NCBI GenBank assembly: GCA_023386515.1
Contig: JAEWJQ010000008.1
Coordinates: 1 to 5,128 of the forward strand
Length of the DNA stretch: 5,128 nt
Direction: 5' to 3'
From: Pseudomonadota bacterium
GTDB taxonomy: Bacteria > Pseudomonadota > Alphaproteobacteria > Sphingomonadales > Sphingomonadaceae
Positions within the stretch are counted from its first letter, which is position 1. Every line of letters begins with the position of its first letter. Made by a program: the position numbers and the translations under genes. Shown here in pieces: positions 1-5,128 of this stretch. A model generated the notes under the pieces. That model was not told where the DNA came from. It searched no databases and was given only the letters and a program-made list of their open reading frames with translations.

Positions 1-3
1 CGA

Positions 4-654
4 TCAGGGATTACGCTCCCCGGCCATCCCCTCCCGCATCGCGATCAGCCGGTCGAGCAGCGCGAGGCGCACCTCAACGTCGCGCCGGTACGACGCGTCG
101 GCCGGCGTCAGCGCCAGCGCCCGCGCCCAATAGCGCCGGGCCTCCGCAAAATTCTCCTCGCGCAGATAGGCGAGGCCGAGGAAGAACGGCGGCGCCGGAT
201 GCTGCGGTGACAGGCGCATCGCTTGCTGGAAGGCGAAGAGCGCCGGTGGCGACAAATGGCCGCCGTCATGCGCCGCCATGGCGCTGCCGAGCGCGGTCCA
301 CAGCATCAGGCTTTCGGGCACATGTTCGATCCCGCCGAGAATGACGCGCACGGCTGCTTGCGGTGCGCCAGCGCGGGTCATCGCGTCGGCGGCGGTGAGA
401 TAGGCGGCATCAGCAGAATAACGGCCGAGCATGCGGTCGCGGAGGTCGAACATCGTCAGATCGTCGGGCTGGACCAAGGCGCGGGGCGTCGCGGGATGCG
501 CGGACAGCGACGGCCGCCCCTGCATCGCATAGCCGACGCCAGCGAGCATGATCGCCGCGCCGACGCTCGACCAGAGCAAGCGCGGCAGCCCGATCAGGAT
601 CATCGCGCCAGACACGGCGAGCGCGAGTGCCGCGAAGCACAGCCAGCCGATCAT
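4..654 (-). CDS. ccmI: CcmI-like TPR protein, cytochrome c biogenesis (short form)
   Basis: This 216-residue protein is the last gene of the ccm cluster. Two hydrophobic segments lie at about residues 2-22 and 27-44, separated only by a few residues (PRLLWSS region). A linker and an alpha-helical region follow, with TPR-like repeats at about 115-149 and 152-187; the second has the typical pattern FFLGLAYLREENFAEARRYW followed by ALALTPAD. In the CcmI/CycH family the periplasmic TPR domain binds the C-terminal helix of apocytochrome c and presents it to the CcmF-CcmH heme ligation complex. That role is inferred here from position and architecture. Classical CcmI proteins are much longer (roughly 350-400 residues), so this is a reduced version, and a generic TPR protein cannot be excluded. 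The ATG overlaps the ccmH stop as ATGA. No good Shine-Dalgarno sequence precedes it, so coupled translation is likely. The TGA stop lies three bases from the window edge. Confidence 0.85.
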   Translation of the reverse strand: MIGWLCFAALALAVSGAMILIGLPRLLWSSVGAAIMLAGVGYAMQGRPSLSAHPATPRALVQPDDLTMFDLRDRMLGRYSADAAYLTAADAMTRAGAPQAAVRVILGGIEHVPESLMLWTALGSAMAAHDGGHLSPPALFAFQQAMRLSPQHPAPPFFLGLAYLREENFAEARRYWARALALTPADASYRRDVEVRLALLDRLIAMREGMAGERNP

Positions 655-1058
655 CGCGCCCGCCGCCGGAAGCTGGCGCGCGCCACCACCACGCCGACCG
701 CGAGCAAGACCAGGGGCGTCAACCAGAGCGGCCAGGTCGCCGCCCCGAGCGGCGGGTCATAGCTGACATAGTCGCCGTAGCGGGCGATCAGCCAGCGCCG
801 GATCGAGCCGGCGCTTTCCCCCGCAGCGATCCGCTGCCGGACCAGCGCGCGCATATCGCCGGCGATGCCGGCGTCACTGTCGGCGATCGACTGTCCCTGG
901 CAGACGAGGCAGCGCAGCGTCTCCATCAGCGCACGCGCCTGCGCTTCCTTGGCGGGATCGGCGAGCTGCGTATTCGCGAGCCGCGCCGGCGGTGTCACGG
1001 GATCGGCTAGCGCCGGCACCGCGACGAGCAGCAGGATCGGCAGGACGCGGCGGATCAT
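651..1058 (-). CDS. ccmH: Cytochrome c maturation protein CcmH (CcmL-type thiol oxidoreductase)
   Basis: The protein has 135 residues and is membrane-anchored in the periplasm. It helps reduce the CXXCH cysteines of apocytochrome c and belongs to the heme ligation complex with CcmF and CcmI. Residues 1-18 form a signal peptide ending in ALA, with likely cleavage before DPV. The family redox motif LRCLVCQGQSIADSDA begins at residue 48, with cysteines at 50 and 53. The conserved YGDYVSYDPP segment is near 94-103. One membrane helix follows at about 107-126, then a basic tail (RRRAR). This is the short form without a fused TPR domain, unlike E. coli CcmH; the TPR part is the separate next gene. 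The reading frame stays open upstream to about 1358, but the start at 1058 is preferred: it begins the signal peptide, forms an ATGA overlap with the ccmG stop, and has GAGG six bases upstream. Confidence 0.95.
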   Translation of the reverse strand: MIRRVLPILLLVAVPALADPVTPPARLANTQLADPAKEAQARALMETLRCLVCQGQSIADSDAGIAGDMRALVRQRIAAGESAGSIRRWLIARYGDYVSYDPPLGAATWPLWLTPLVLLAVGVVVARASFRRRAR

Positions 1059-1582
1059 CGCGCGCCTCGCACCGCCGCCGCGATGCCGTCGATATCCTCG
1101 GCCCGGATATCGCCGACATGCTGCAGGACGATCCTGCCCTGCCCATCGATCACGAACGTCTCCGGCACGCCCGACGAGCCGAGCGCCAGCTGCACGGCGC
1201 TCTGCTTGTCGTCGCCGATCCGCTGATAGGGATCGCCGTTGCGGCGCAGGAAGGCGGCCAGCGCGGGCGCGGTATCGCGGATCGCGACGGCGTCGACCGC
1301 GATGCCCATCGCCTTCAGCCGCATCAGCTGCGGCGCCTCGGCGGCGCAGGGGATACACCAGCTGGCGAAGATGTTGAGCAGGCGCGGCTGGCCCCGGCGG
1401 AAGTCGGCGCTGGACAGGCCGGGCTTGCCGGGCGCGAGCGGCGGAAGCGTGAATTCAGGGAGCGACTTGCCGACCAGCTGCGACCGGACCGTACGGTCGG
1501 CAGGGCGGATCAGGCCGCTCGCGACGACCGCGAAGAACAAAGCGAAAGCGAGCAGCGGCCCCCACAGCAACGCGCGCCTCAT
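1055..1582 (-). CDS. ccmG: Periplasmic thiol:disulfide oxidoreductase CcmG/DsbE
   Basis: This 175-residue, membrane-tethered, thioredoxin-fold protein keeps the heme-binding cysteines of apocytochrome c reduced, working with CcmH and normally receiving electrons from CcdA/DsbD. An uncleaved N-terminal anchor covers about residues 6-24. The domain opens with the family signature GKSLPEFTLPPL near 39-50. The active site WCIPC has cysteines at 76 and 79, and the cis-proline loop GVPETFVID has Pro at about 140. The acidic insertion typical of DsbE rather than thioredoxin is compatible with the sequence but was not modelled. The frame is open further upstream to 1771 and has a second ATG at 1588. 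The start at 1582 is preferred because GAGAGG lies seven bases before it but only one base before the 1588 ATG, and because it overlaps the ccmF stop as ATGA. Confidence 0.95.
   Translation of the reverse strand: MRRALLWGPLLAFALFFAVVASGLIRPADRTVRSQLVGKSLPEFTLPPLAPGKPGLSSADFRRGQPRLLNIFASWCIPCAAEAPQLMRLKAMGIAVDAVAIRDTAPALAAFLRRNGDPYQRIGDDKQSAVQLALGSSGVPETFVIDGQGRIVLQHVGDIRAEDIDGIAAAVRGAR
1065..1068 (-). promoter_or_regulatory. Ribosome binding site of ccmH
   Basis: GAGG on the minus strand lies six bases before the ATG at 1058, inside the 3' end of ccmG. It supports the start that begins the signal peptide over the longer open frame. Confidence 0.55.
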
Positions 1583-3495
1583 GCCCATGCCTCTCGCATC
1601 CGAACCCGACGCTCGCGCCGCCACCGCCCGAACAGCGACAGCGCGCCGCCGAGCGCGACGAGGCCGCCGCCCAGCCAGATCAGCGTCACGAACGGCTTCC
1701 ACCACAGGCGCAACTGCCAGCGCCCCTCCCCGTCCGGCTGGCCGAGCACGGTATAAAGCTGGCCATCCCACAAGGTCGCAATCGCGCTCTCGCTGGTCGT
1801 CGTCGCCGGCGTCGAGAAGAAGCGCGACTGCGGGCGTAGCACAAGCCGCTCGTCGCCACGCGTCGCCGACAGGCGCGCCTCCAGCGCCGACCAGCCTTCG
1901 CCGACCACCGGCTTGATCCCGTCGAGGCGGACGGTGAACGGCCCGACGCGCGCCGGCTGACCGACCTCGACCGCGAGCAGCGTCTCGCTGGTGAAGGCCG
2001 CGTCCGACGCCATGCCGGCGAGGCTGACCGCTATGCCCAGGTGCGCGACCACCATGCCCCAGGTGAATAGAGGCGTGCGCCGCAGGTCACGGCCGACCAG
2101 CGGCAGGACGCTGGCGACGGCGAGGCCGGCCGCCAGGGACAGGCCGATCGTCGGAAATGGAGGCACAGGCCCGAAGGCGACCAGAGCCGCGGCGGCAAAA
2201 CAGGTCGCGGCGATCGGCCAGGTCAGCCGGCCGACCAATTGGCCGGCATCGTCGCGCCGCCAGCGGACCAGCGGTCCGACCGCCATGACGACGACTAGCG
2301 CCAGCGCGATCGGGCCCGCGGTCTTGTTGAAGAAGGGCGGCCCGACCGACAGTTGCACGCCGAAGCTCGCCGCGACCAATGGATAGAGCGTGCCGATCAG
2401 CACGATGCCGAGGATGACGGACAGCAGCAGGTTGTTGATCACCAGCCCGCCCTCGCGGCTGACCGGATCGAAGGTGGTGCCGGCACGCACCTTGCCGATG
2501 CGCGCGCCGAACAGCGCCAGCGCACCGCCGATGTAGAGGGCGAGCAGCACCAGGATGAAGGTGCCGCGGCGCGGATCGACGGCAAAGGCGTGGACGCTGG
2601 TCAGGATGCCGCTGCGCACCAGGAAGGTGCCGATCATCGACATCGAGAAAGCGACGACTGCCAGCATCACCGTCCAGGCGCGCAGACCGTCGCGCGTCGC
2701 CAGCACGGTCACCGAATGGAGCAGCGCCGTCGCCGCGAGCCACGGCATCAGCGAAGCATTCTCCACCGGGTCCCAGAACCACCAGCCGCCCCAGCCGAGC
2801 TCATAATAGGCCCAATAGCTGCCGGCGGTGATGCCGAGCGTCAGGAATATCCAGGCGGCAAGCACCCACGGACGCATCGCGCGCGCGAACACCGGCCCGA
2901 CCTGCCCGGTGACCAGCGCGCCGACCGCGAAGGAGAAAGCGACGGAGATGCCGACATAGCCGAGGTAGAGCGTCGGCGGATGGAAGGCGAGGCCGGGGTC
3001 CTGCAGCAGGGGGTTGAGCCCGAGGCCGTCGGGCGGTGCCGGGCTGACCCGGTCGAACGGATTGGAGGAGAAGAGCAGGAAGGCGTAGAAGCCCAGCGCC
3101 AGCGCCGCCTGCGCACCCAGCGTCGCCACGAGGGTGCGGGCGTCGAGGCGGCGTTCGACCAGCGCCACCGCGCCGCCGGCGAGGCCGAGGATCGCGACCC
3201 ACAGCAGCATCGACCCTTCATGATTGCCCCAGGCGCCGGCGAATTTGTAGATCCAGGGTTTGGACGAATGGCTGTTCTCGACGACGACGCGCACCGACGT
3301 GTCGGAGGCGAGGAAGACGCCGATCAGCGCTGCCATGGCGATGATCGCCAACGCGCCTTGCGCGATCGCCACCGGGCGCACGCCGGCGATCACCGCCTCC
3401 CGACCTCGCGCCACGCCGGCGGCGGCGAGCATCAGCTGCAGCAGCGCGAGCGCAGCGGCGAGCCACAGCGCGGCAAGGCCGGTCTCGGCGATCAT
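1579..3495 (-). CDS. ccmF: Cytochrome c heme lyase CcmF
   Basis: At 638 residues this polytopic inner-membrane protein is close to the usual CcmF length (about 650). It is the heme lyase core: it takes heme from holo-CcmE and, with CcmH and CcmI, ligates it to reduced apocytochrome c. The WWD signature GGWWFWDPVENASLMPW spans about 236-252. The four histidines conserved in the family are present: H172 (FHPPTLYLGY) and H302 (SVHAFA) flank the WWD heme site, while H260 (LLHSV) and H485 (VAHLG) correspond to the ligands of the stable transmembrane heme b. The N-terminal SHSSKPWIYKFAGAWGNHEG block (75-94) is also characteristic. A soluble periplasmic segment covers about 505-598, followed by a final helix at about 602-623 and a basic cytoplasmic tail. 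The ATG overlaps the ccmE stop as ATGA; GGAG lies only two bases upstream, so coupling probably drives initiation. No frameshift or missing ligand was seen. Confidence 0.98.
   Translation of the reverse strand: MIAETGLAALWLAAALALLQLMLAAAGVARGREAVIAGVRPVAIAQGALAIIAMAALIGVFLASDTSVRVVVENSHSSKPWIYKFAGAWGNHEGSMLLWVAILGLAGGAVALVERRLDARTLVATLGAQAALALGFYAFLLFSSNPFDRVSPAPPDGLGLNPLLQDPGLAFHPPTLYLGYVGISVAFSFAVGALVTGQVGPVFARAMRPWVLAAWIFLTLGITAGSYWAYYELGWGGWWFWDPVENASLMPWLAATALLHSVTVLATRDGLRAWTVMLAVVAFSMSMIGTFLVRSGILTSVHAFAVDPRRGTFILVLLALYIGGALALFGARIGKVRAGTTFDPVSREGGLVINNLLLSVILGIVLIGTLYPLVAASFGVQLSVGPPFFNKTAGPIALALVVVMAVGPLVRWRRDDAGQLVGRLTWPIAATCFAAAALVAFGPVPPFPTIGLSLAAGLAVASVLPLVGRDLRRTPLFTWGMVVAHLGIAVSLAGMASDAAFTSETLLAVEVGQPARVGPFTVRLDGIKPVVGEGWSALEARLSATRGDERLVLRPQSRFFSTPATTTSESAIATLWDGQLYTVLGQPDGEGRWQLRLWWKPFVTLIWLGGGLVALGGALSLFGRWRRERRVRMREAWA
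1590..1595 (-). promoter_or_regulatory. Ribosome binding site of ccmG (decides the start)
   Basis: On the minus strand this reads GAGAGG. It lies seven bases before the ATG at 1582 and one base before the alternative ATG at 1588, which favours the 1582 start. It sits within the last codons of ccmF. Confidence 0.7.
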
Positions 3496-3926
3496 TTCTC
3501 CAGCGTCTTGGTTTCGTGCATCGCGCCCGCCACCTGCGGCGGCATGTATTTCTCGTCATGCTTGGCGAGCAGATTGGTGGCGGTGAAGCTGCCGTCGGGG
3601 TTGAAATGCCCTTCCGCGACGACGCCGGAGCGTTCGCGGAACAGATCGGGCGTGATGCCGGCGAAGGTGACGGGCGTCGTCGCCTGCCCGTCGCCGACGA
3701 CGAAGCGGACCGTCACGCCGTCGTGCGCGCGCCGGATCGATCCCGCCTGCACCATGCCGCCGAGCCGCACCGCGCGGCCGAGCGGCAGGCCGTCGCGCTT
3801 CGCGTCGGACGGTGCGTAGAAGAAGCTCGCCTGATCCTTCAGTGCCGACATGGCGAGCAGCGCCGCGGCGACGATCGCCGCGACCGCCAGGATCGCGAGG
3901 GTCAGGCGCTGGTTCTTCGGCGTCAT
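3492..3926 (-). CDS. ccmE: Periplasmic heme chaperone CcmE
   Basis: The protein has 144 residues: one N-terminal membrane anchor at about 8-28 and a periplasmic OB-fold (about 45-120). It binds heme covalently and carries it from CcmC to CcmF. The heme-attachment motif LLAKHDEKYMPP is intact, with the covalent histidine at H123 and the axial tyrosine at Y127 (matching H130 and Y134 in E. coli). This is the histidine-type chaperone rather than the cysteine variant of some archaea and delta-proteobacteria. SFFYAPSD after the anchor and GSFTATNLLAKH are further family features. The flexible tail past residue 130 ends in KTLEK. The frame stays open upstream to 4019, but that extension is arginine-rich and antisense-like. 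The ATG at 3926 starts the anchor and overlaps the ccmD stop as ATGA. Confidence 0.97.
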   Translation of the reverse strand: MTPKNQRLTLAILAVAAIVAAALLAMSALKDQASFFYAPSDAKRDGLPLGRAVRLGGMVQAGSIRRAHDGVTVRFVVGDGQATTPVTFAGITPDLFRERSGVVAEGHFNPDGSFTATNLLAKHDEKYMPPQVAGAMHETKTLEK

Positions 3927-4027
3927 TTCTCGGCCCGGCGCATCGCGATCCAGCTGGCGAGCGCAAGCGCGCCGGCGCCGGCGAGCGTCACGGCATAAGC
4001 GGCGACGACGAACGGCCAAGGGTTCAT
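3923..4027 (-). CDS. ccmD: Heme exporter protein CcmD
   Basis: This very small gene encodes 34 residues (MNPWPFVVAAYAVTLAG and onward, ending MRRAEK). One hydrophobic helix covers about residues 5-25, followed by the WIAMRRAE positive-inside tail. In the family, CcmD is a small membrane protein that associates with CcmC and CcmE and aids release of heme-loaded CcmE. The Tyr in the first half of the helix (AAYAVTLA) and the basic cytoplasmic tail fit the CcmD pattern. The assignment rests mainly on position between ccmC and ccmE, with ATGA overlaps at both ends. It is shorter than most CcmD proteins (commonly 40-70 residues) because the charged C-terminal tail is nearly absent. Upstream sequence in the same frame is an out-of-frame shadow of ccmC. 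Confidence 0.9.
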   Translation of the reverse strand: MNPWPFVVAAYAVTLAGAGALALASWIAMRRAEK

Positions 4028-4764
4028 GCGCGCGCCATCCGGCGCAGCCGCGCCTCCGCCTTGGTGCGTGCGAGTTCGGCCCGCATTCGCATCAGCACGA
4101 TGCCGGCGAACAGCAGGGTAAAGCCCGTCACGGTGAAGCCGAGCGGCCAGAGGATCGACGGCGCGATGGTCGATCCGGTGACACCGATCGACGGCCCTTG
4201 GTGCAACGTGTTCCACCACACCACCGAATAGCGGATCACCGGCAGCAGCACGGTGCCGCCGATACCATAGAGCGCCGGAATGCGGCCATCGCCGCCGCGC
4301 TCCGCATCGGCGCGAGCGAGCGCCATATAGCCGCAATAGACGAAGAAGAGCAGCAGCATCGACGTCAGCCGCCCGTCCCACTGCCACCACGTGCCCCAGG
4401 TCGGCCGGCCCCAGATCGAGCCGGTGACGAGACACAAGGCCGCGAAGGTCGCGCCGGGCAGCGCGATCGCCCGCGCGGCGACCTGCGCCAGCGGGTGTCG
4501 CCAGACGAGGAAGGCGATGCTGGCGATCGCCAGCCCGCTCCAGCCGCCCATGCCGAGCCAGGCGGCGGGGACGTGAATATAGAGGATGCGGACCGTCTCG
4601 CCCTGCAGATAGTCGGGCGGGGTCTGAGTCAGCCCGGCCCAGCAGCCGATCGCGGTCAGCACCACGCCGGCGAGCGTCAGCAGCGGCGTCAGCGGCCGGG
4701 CAAGGCGCAGGAAACGCGCAGGATTGGCAAGGGCGTGGAGGCTCGGCACGGTGGTGCCGGTCAT
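4024..4764 (-). CDS. ccmC: Heme transporter / CcmE-loading protein CcmC
   Basis: This inner-membrane protein of 246 residues (E. coli CcmC is about 245) has six predicted helices. It presents heme at the periplasmic face and attaches it to CcmE. The tryptophan-rich WWD motif WGTWWQWDGRLTS spans about 123-135. The two heme-ligand histidines of the family are in place: H64 in LYIHVPAAW and H188 in WWNTLHQG. It is related to CcmF through this heme-handling domain. A charged arginine-rich C-terminal tail follows the last helix. The ATG at 4764 precedes the first helix at a distance normal for CcmC. The frame remains open to 5082, but that stretch runs through a palindromic repeat and the tail of another gene and has no CcmC-like content. 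No Shine-Dalgarno sequence is visible just upstream of this ATG. This is the first ccm gene in the cluster; ccmA and ccmB are not beside it. Confidence 0.97.
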   Translation of the reverse strand: MTGTTVPSLHALANPARFLRLARPLTPLLTLAGVVLTAIGCWAGLTQTPPDYLQGETVRILYIHVPAAWLGMGGWSGLAIASIAFLVWRHPLAQVAARAIALPGATFAALCLVTGSIWGRPTWGTWWQWDGRLTSMLLLFFVYCGYMALARADAERGGDGRIPALYGIGGTVLLPVIRYSVVWWNTLHQGPSIGVTGSTIAPSILWPLGFTVTGFTLLFAGIVLMRMRAELARTKAEARLRRMARA

Positions 4765-4796
4765 AGGGTGGAAAGCCGCACCCGCCAAGCGGCCAT
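4761..4796 (-). other. Possible 11-codon leader frame overlapping the ccmC start
   Basis: On the minus strand an ATG at 4796 opens a short frame, MAAWRVRLSTL, whose TGA (4763-4761) overlaps the ccmC ATG (4764-4762) as ATGA. This is the same arrangement as at every internal junction of the operon. GGGGAG precedes the ATG but at only one base, which is too close to be a strong ribosome binding site. The frame could feed ribosomes to ccmC, which has no visible Shine-Dalgarno sequence of its own. A chance open frame of 11 codons in GC-rich DNA is equally plausible, so this is noted as a possibility only. Confidence 0.2.
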
Positions 4797-5000
4797 GCTC
4801 CCCGCAACATCTCTCCGTCCCGGGGCGGGAGGGGGCAAGTCCGGTCCCCTGATCATCATGACATCCCGTCGATCCGCTATTGCGAGCGGAGCGGAGCAAT
4901 CCAAAGCGTCTTGGTCCGGCCCTGGATTGCTCGCTACGCTCGCAATGACGATCTGTGTCGACCGGTGGCAGACCCGCGTCCGCCAAGATCCCGCGCTCGT
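4765..5000. other. Intergenic region upstream of ccmC
   Basis: These 236 bases separate the upstream gene's stop from ccmC and should contain the operon promoter, since everything downstream is overlapped. Apart from the palindrome at 4879-4946 and the tiny leader frame, I see no protein-coding signal. No convincing -35/-10 pair and no hairpin followed by a T-run on the minus strand is visible. The ccm operon could therefore have its own unrecognised promoter here or be read through from the upstream gene. Confidence 0.6.
4879..4946. repeat. Imperfect palindromic intergenic repeat (REP-like hairpin)
   Basis: The left arm at 4879-4903 (starting ATTGCGAGCGGAGC) and the right arm at 4923-4946 (ending CTACGCTCGCAAT) are reverse complements except for one mismatch and one single-base bulge. 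They enclose a 19-base loop. The arms carry the ATTGCGAGCG...GAGCAATCCA core that I recognise as a common dispersed intergenic palindrome in sphingomonad and some other bacterial genomes; the right side extends to AATGACG, matching the usual CGTCATT outer end. Transcribed, it would form a long stable stem. It lacks a following T-run, so it is not a canonical intrinsic terminator, though it might attenuate transcription or protect the 3' end of the upstream message. Confidence 0.8.
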
Positions 5001-5128
5001 TCAGCCGCGGCCGATCAGCCGCTGCGCGATCGTGTCCGCAACCTCCGCAGCCGGGCGGCCGGTGCGGTCGCTTTCGTCCCACACTTCGTTGAGGCGCGCC
5101 GGAATCTTGTCGATGCGCGCCATCACCT
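5001..5128 (-). CDS. C-terminal end of an upstream gene, possibly Leu/Glu-type amino acid dehydrogenase (partial)
   Basis: Only the last 41 codons and the TGA stop (5003-5001) are inside the window; the gene continues beyond the right edge. The readable tail is RIDKIPARLNEVWDESDRTG followed by RPAAEVADTIAQRL and a short IGRG end. It is amphipathic, and the pattern I-P-x-x-L ... G-R-P-x-x-x-x-A-D-x-x-A-x-x-L/R-I resembles the C-terminal helix of leucine/glutamate/phenylalanine/valine dehydrogenases. In those enzymes (for example Bacillus leucine dehydrogenase) the tail has a similar ...IPTYLAADRMAEERI ending. This is recognition from a short segment and could be wrong. It lies in the same orientation as the ccm genes but is separated by 236 bases, so functional linkage is doubtful. 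Confidence 0.5.
   Translation of the reverse strand, partial: VMARIDKIPARLNEVWDESDRTGRPAAEVADTIAQRLIGRG

Noticed and set aside
1487..1498. Perfect 12-base palindrome GACCGTACGGTC inside ccmG
   Set aside because: It falls within coding sequence for the linker after the membrane anchor, is a single copy as far as I can see, and palindromes this short are expected in GC-rich DNA. There is no support for an operator.
992..1916. Overlapping plus-strand open frames opposite ccmG and the ccmF 3' end
   Set aside because: They are low-complexity Arg/Ala/Pro-rich translations without a motif, and they lie opposite well-supported genes. They are GC-rich shadow frames.
2353..3819. A 488-codon open frame on the plus strand, antisense to ccmF and ccmE
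   Set aside because: Its translation is dominated by Arg, Ala, Gln, Glu and His with no hydrophobic core or recognisable domain, as expected for the complement of a GC-rich membrane-protein gene. ccmF and ccmE on the opposite strand are unambiguous.
4765..4878. Candidate promoter with CTTGCC (4838-4833) as a -35 element
   Set aside because: No acceptable -10 element lies at the right spacing, and the surrounding sequence is a C/G-rich run. The match is too weak to annotate.
4879..4946. Intrinsic terminator for the upstream gene
   Set aside because: The stem is strong, but neither side is followed by a T-run, and the arm sequence matches a dispersed repeat type better than a terminator.
4765..5082. 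An N-terminal extension of ccmC of about 106 residues
   Set aside because: The extension reads through the palindromic repeat and the tail of the upstream gene in another frame and lacks CcmC similarity. The protein starting at 4764 already has the full family length.
1..5128. tRNA or rRNA genes, CRISPR arrays, insertion sequences or transposase genes
   Set aside because: There is no cloverleaf-like block, no regularly spaced direct repeats and no transposase motif. Coding sequence covers almost all of the window.

Overview
This window carries a cytochrome c maturation (System I, Ccm) operon. It lies wholly on the minus strand, so it is read from about position 4764 down to position 4. The DNA is strongly GC-rich. 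The gene order, short CcmD and CcmI-like proteins, and a palindromic intergenic repeat of a familiar type together suggest an alphaproteobacterium, most likely a sphingomonad (Sphingomonas or a relative). That placement is an inference from recognition, not a computed result.

Layout, in the direction of transcription: the end of an upstream gene (5001-5128), resembling the C-terminus of a Leu/Glu-type amino acid dehydrogenase; an intergenic stretch of about 236 bases (4765-5000) with a large imperfect palindrome; then ccmC (4024-4764), ccmD (3923-4027), ccmE (3492-3926), ccmF (1579-3495), ccmG/dsbE (1055-1582), ccmH (651-1058) and a small CcmI-like TPR protein (4-654). The window ends three bases beyond the last stop codon. 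All six junctions are four-base ATGA overlaps in which the upstream TGA shares bases with the downstream ATG. This strongly indicates one translationally coupled transcription unit.

How the genes work together, from family knowledge: CcmC loads heme onto the periplasmic chaperone CcmE at its conserved histidine, with CcmD assisting release of holo-CcmE. CcmE hands heme to CcmF, which with CcmH and CcmI forms the heme ligation complex at CXXCH motifs of apocytochromes. CcmG and CcmH keep the apocytochrome cysteines reduced. The catalytic or ligand residues expected of each protein are present: four conserved histidines and the WWD motif in CcmF, two histidines and the WWD motif in CcmC, His/Tyr in CcmE, WCxxC in CcmG and LRCxxC in CcmH. 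The operon looks functional.

The ABC-type components CcmA and CcmB, needed to release holo-CcmE, are not next to ccmC and must be encoded elsewhere if the system is complete. I found no undescribed system here. The points worth a second look are the unbroken overlap chain, the reduced CcmI and CcmD, the absence of ccmAB, the intergenic palindrome, and a possible 11-codon leader frame that ends in the same ATGA arrangement at ccmC.
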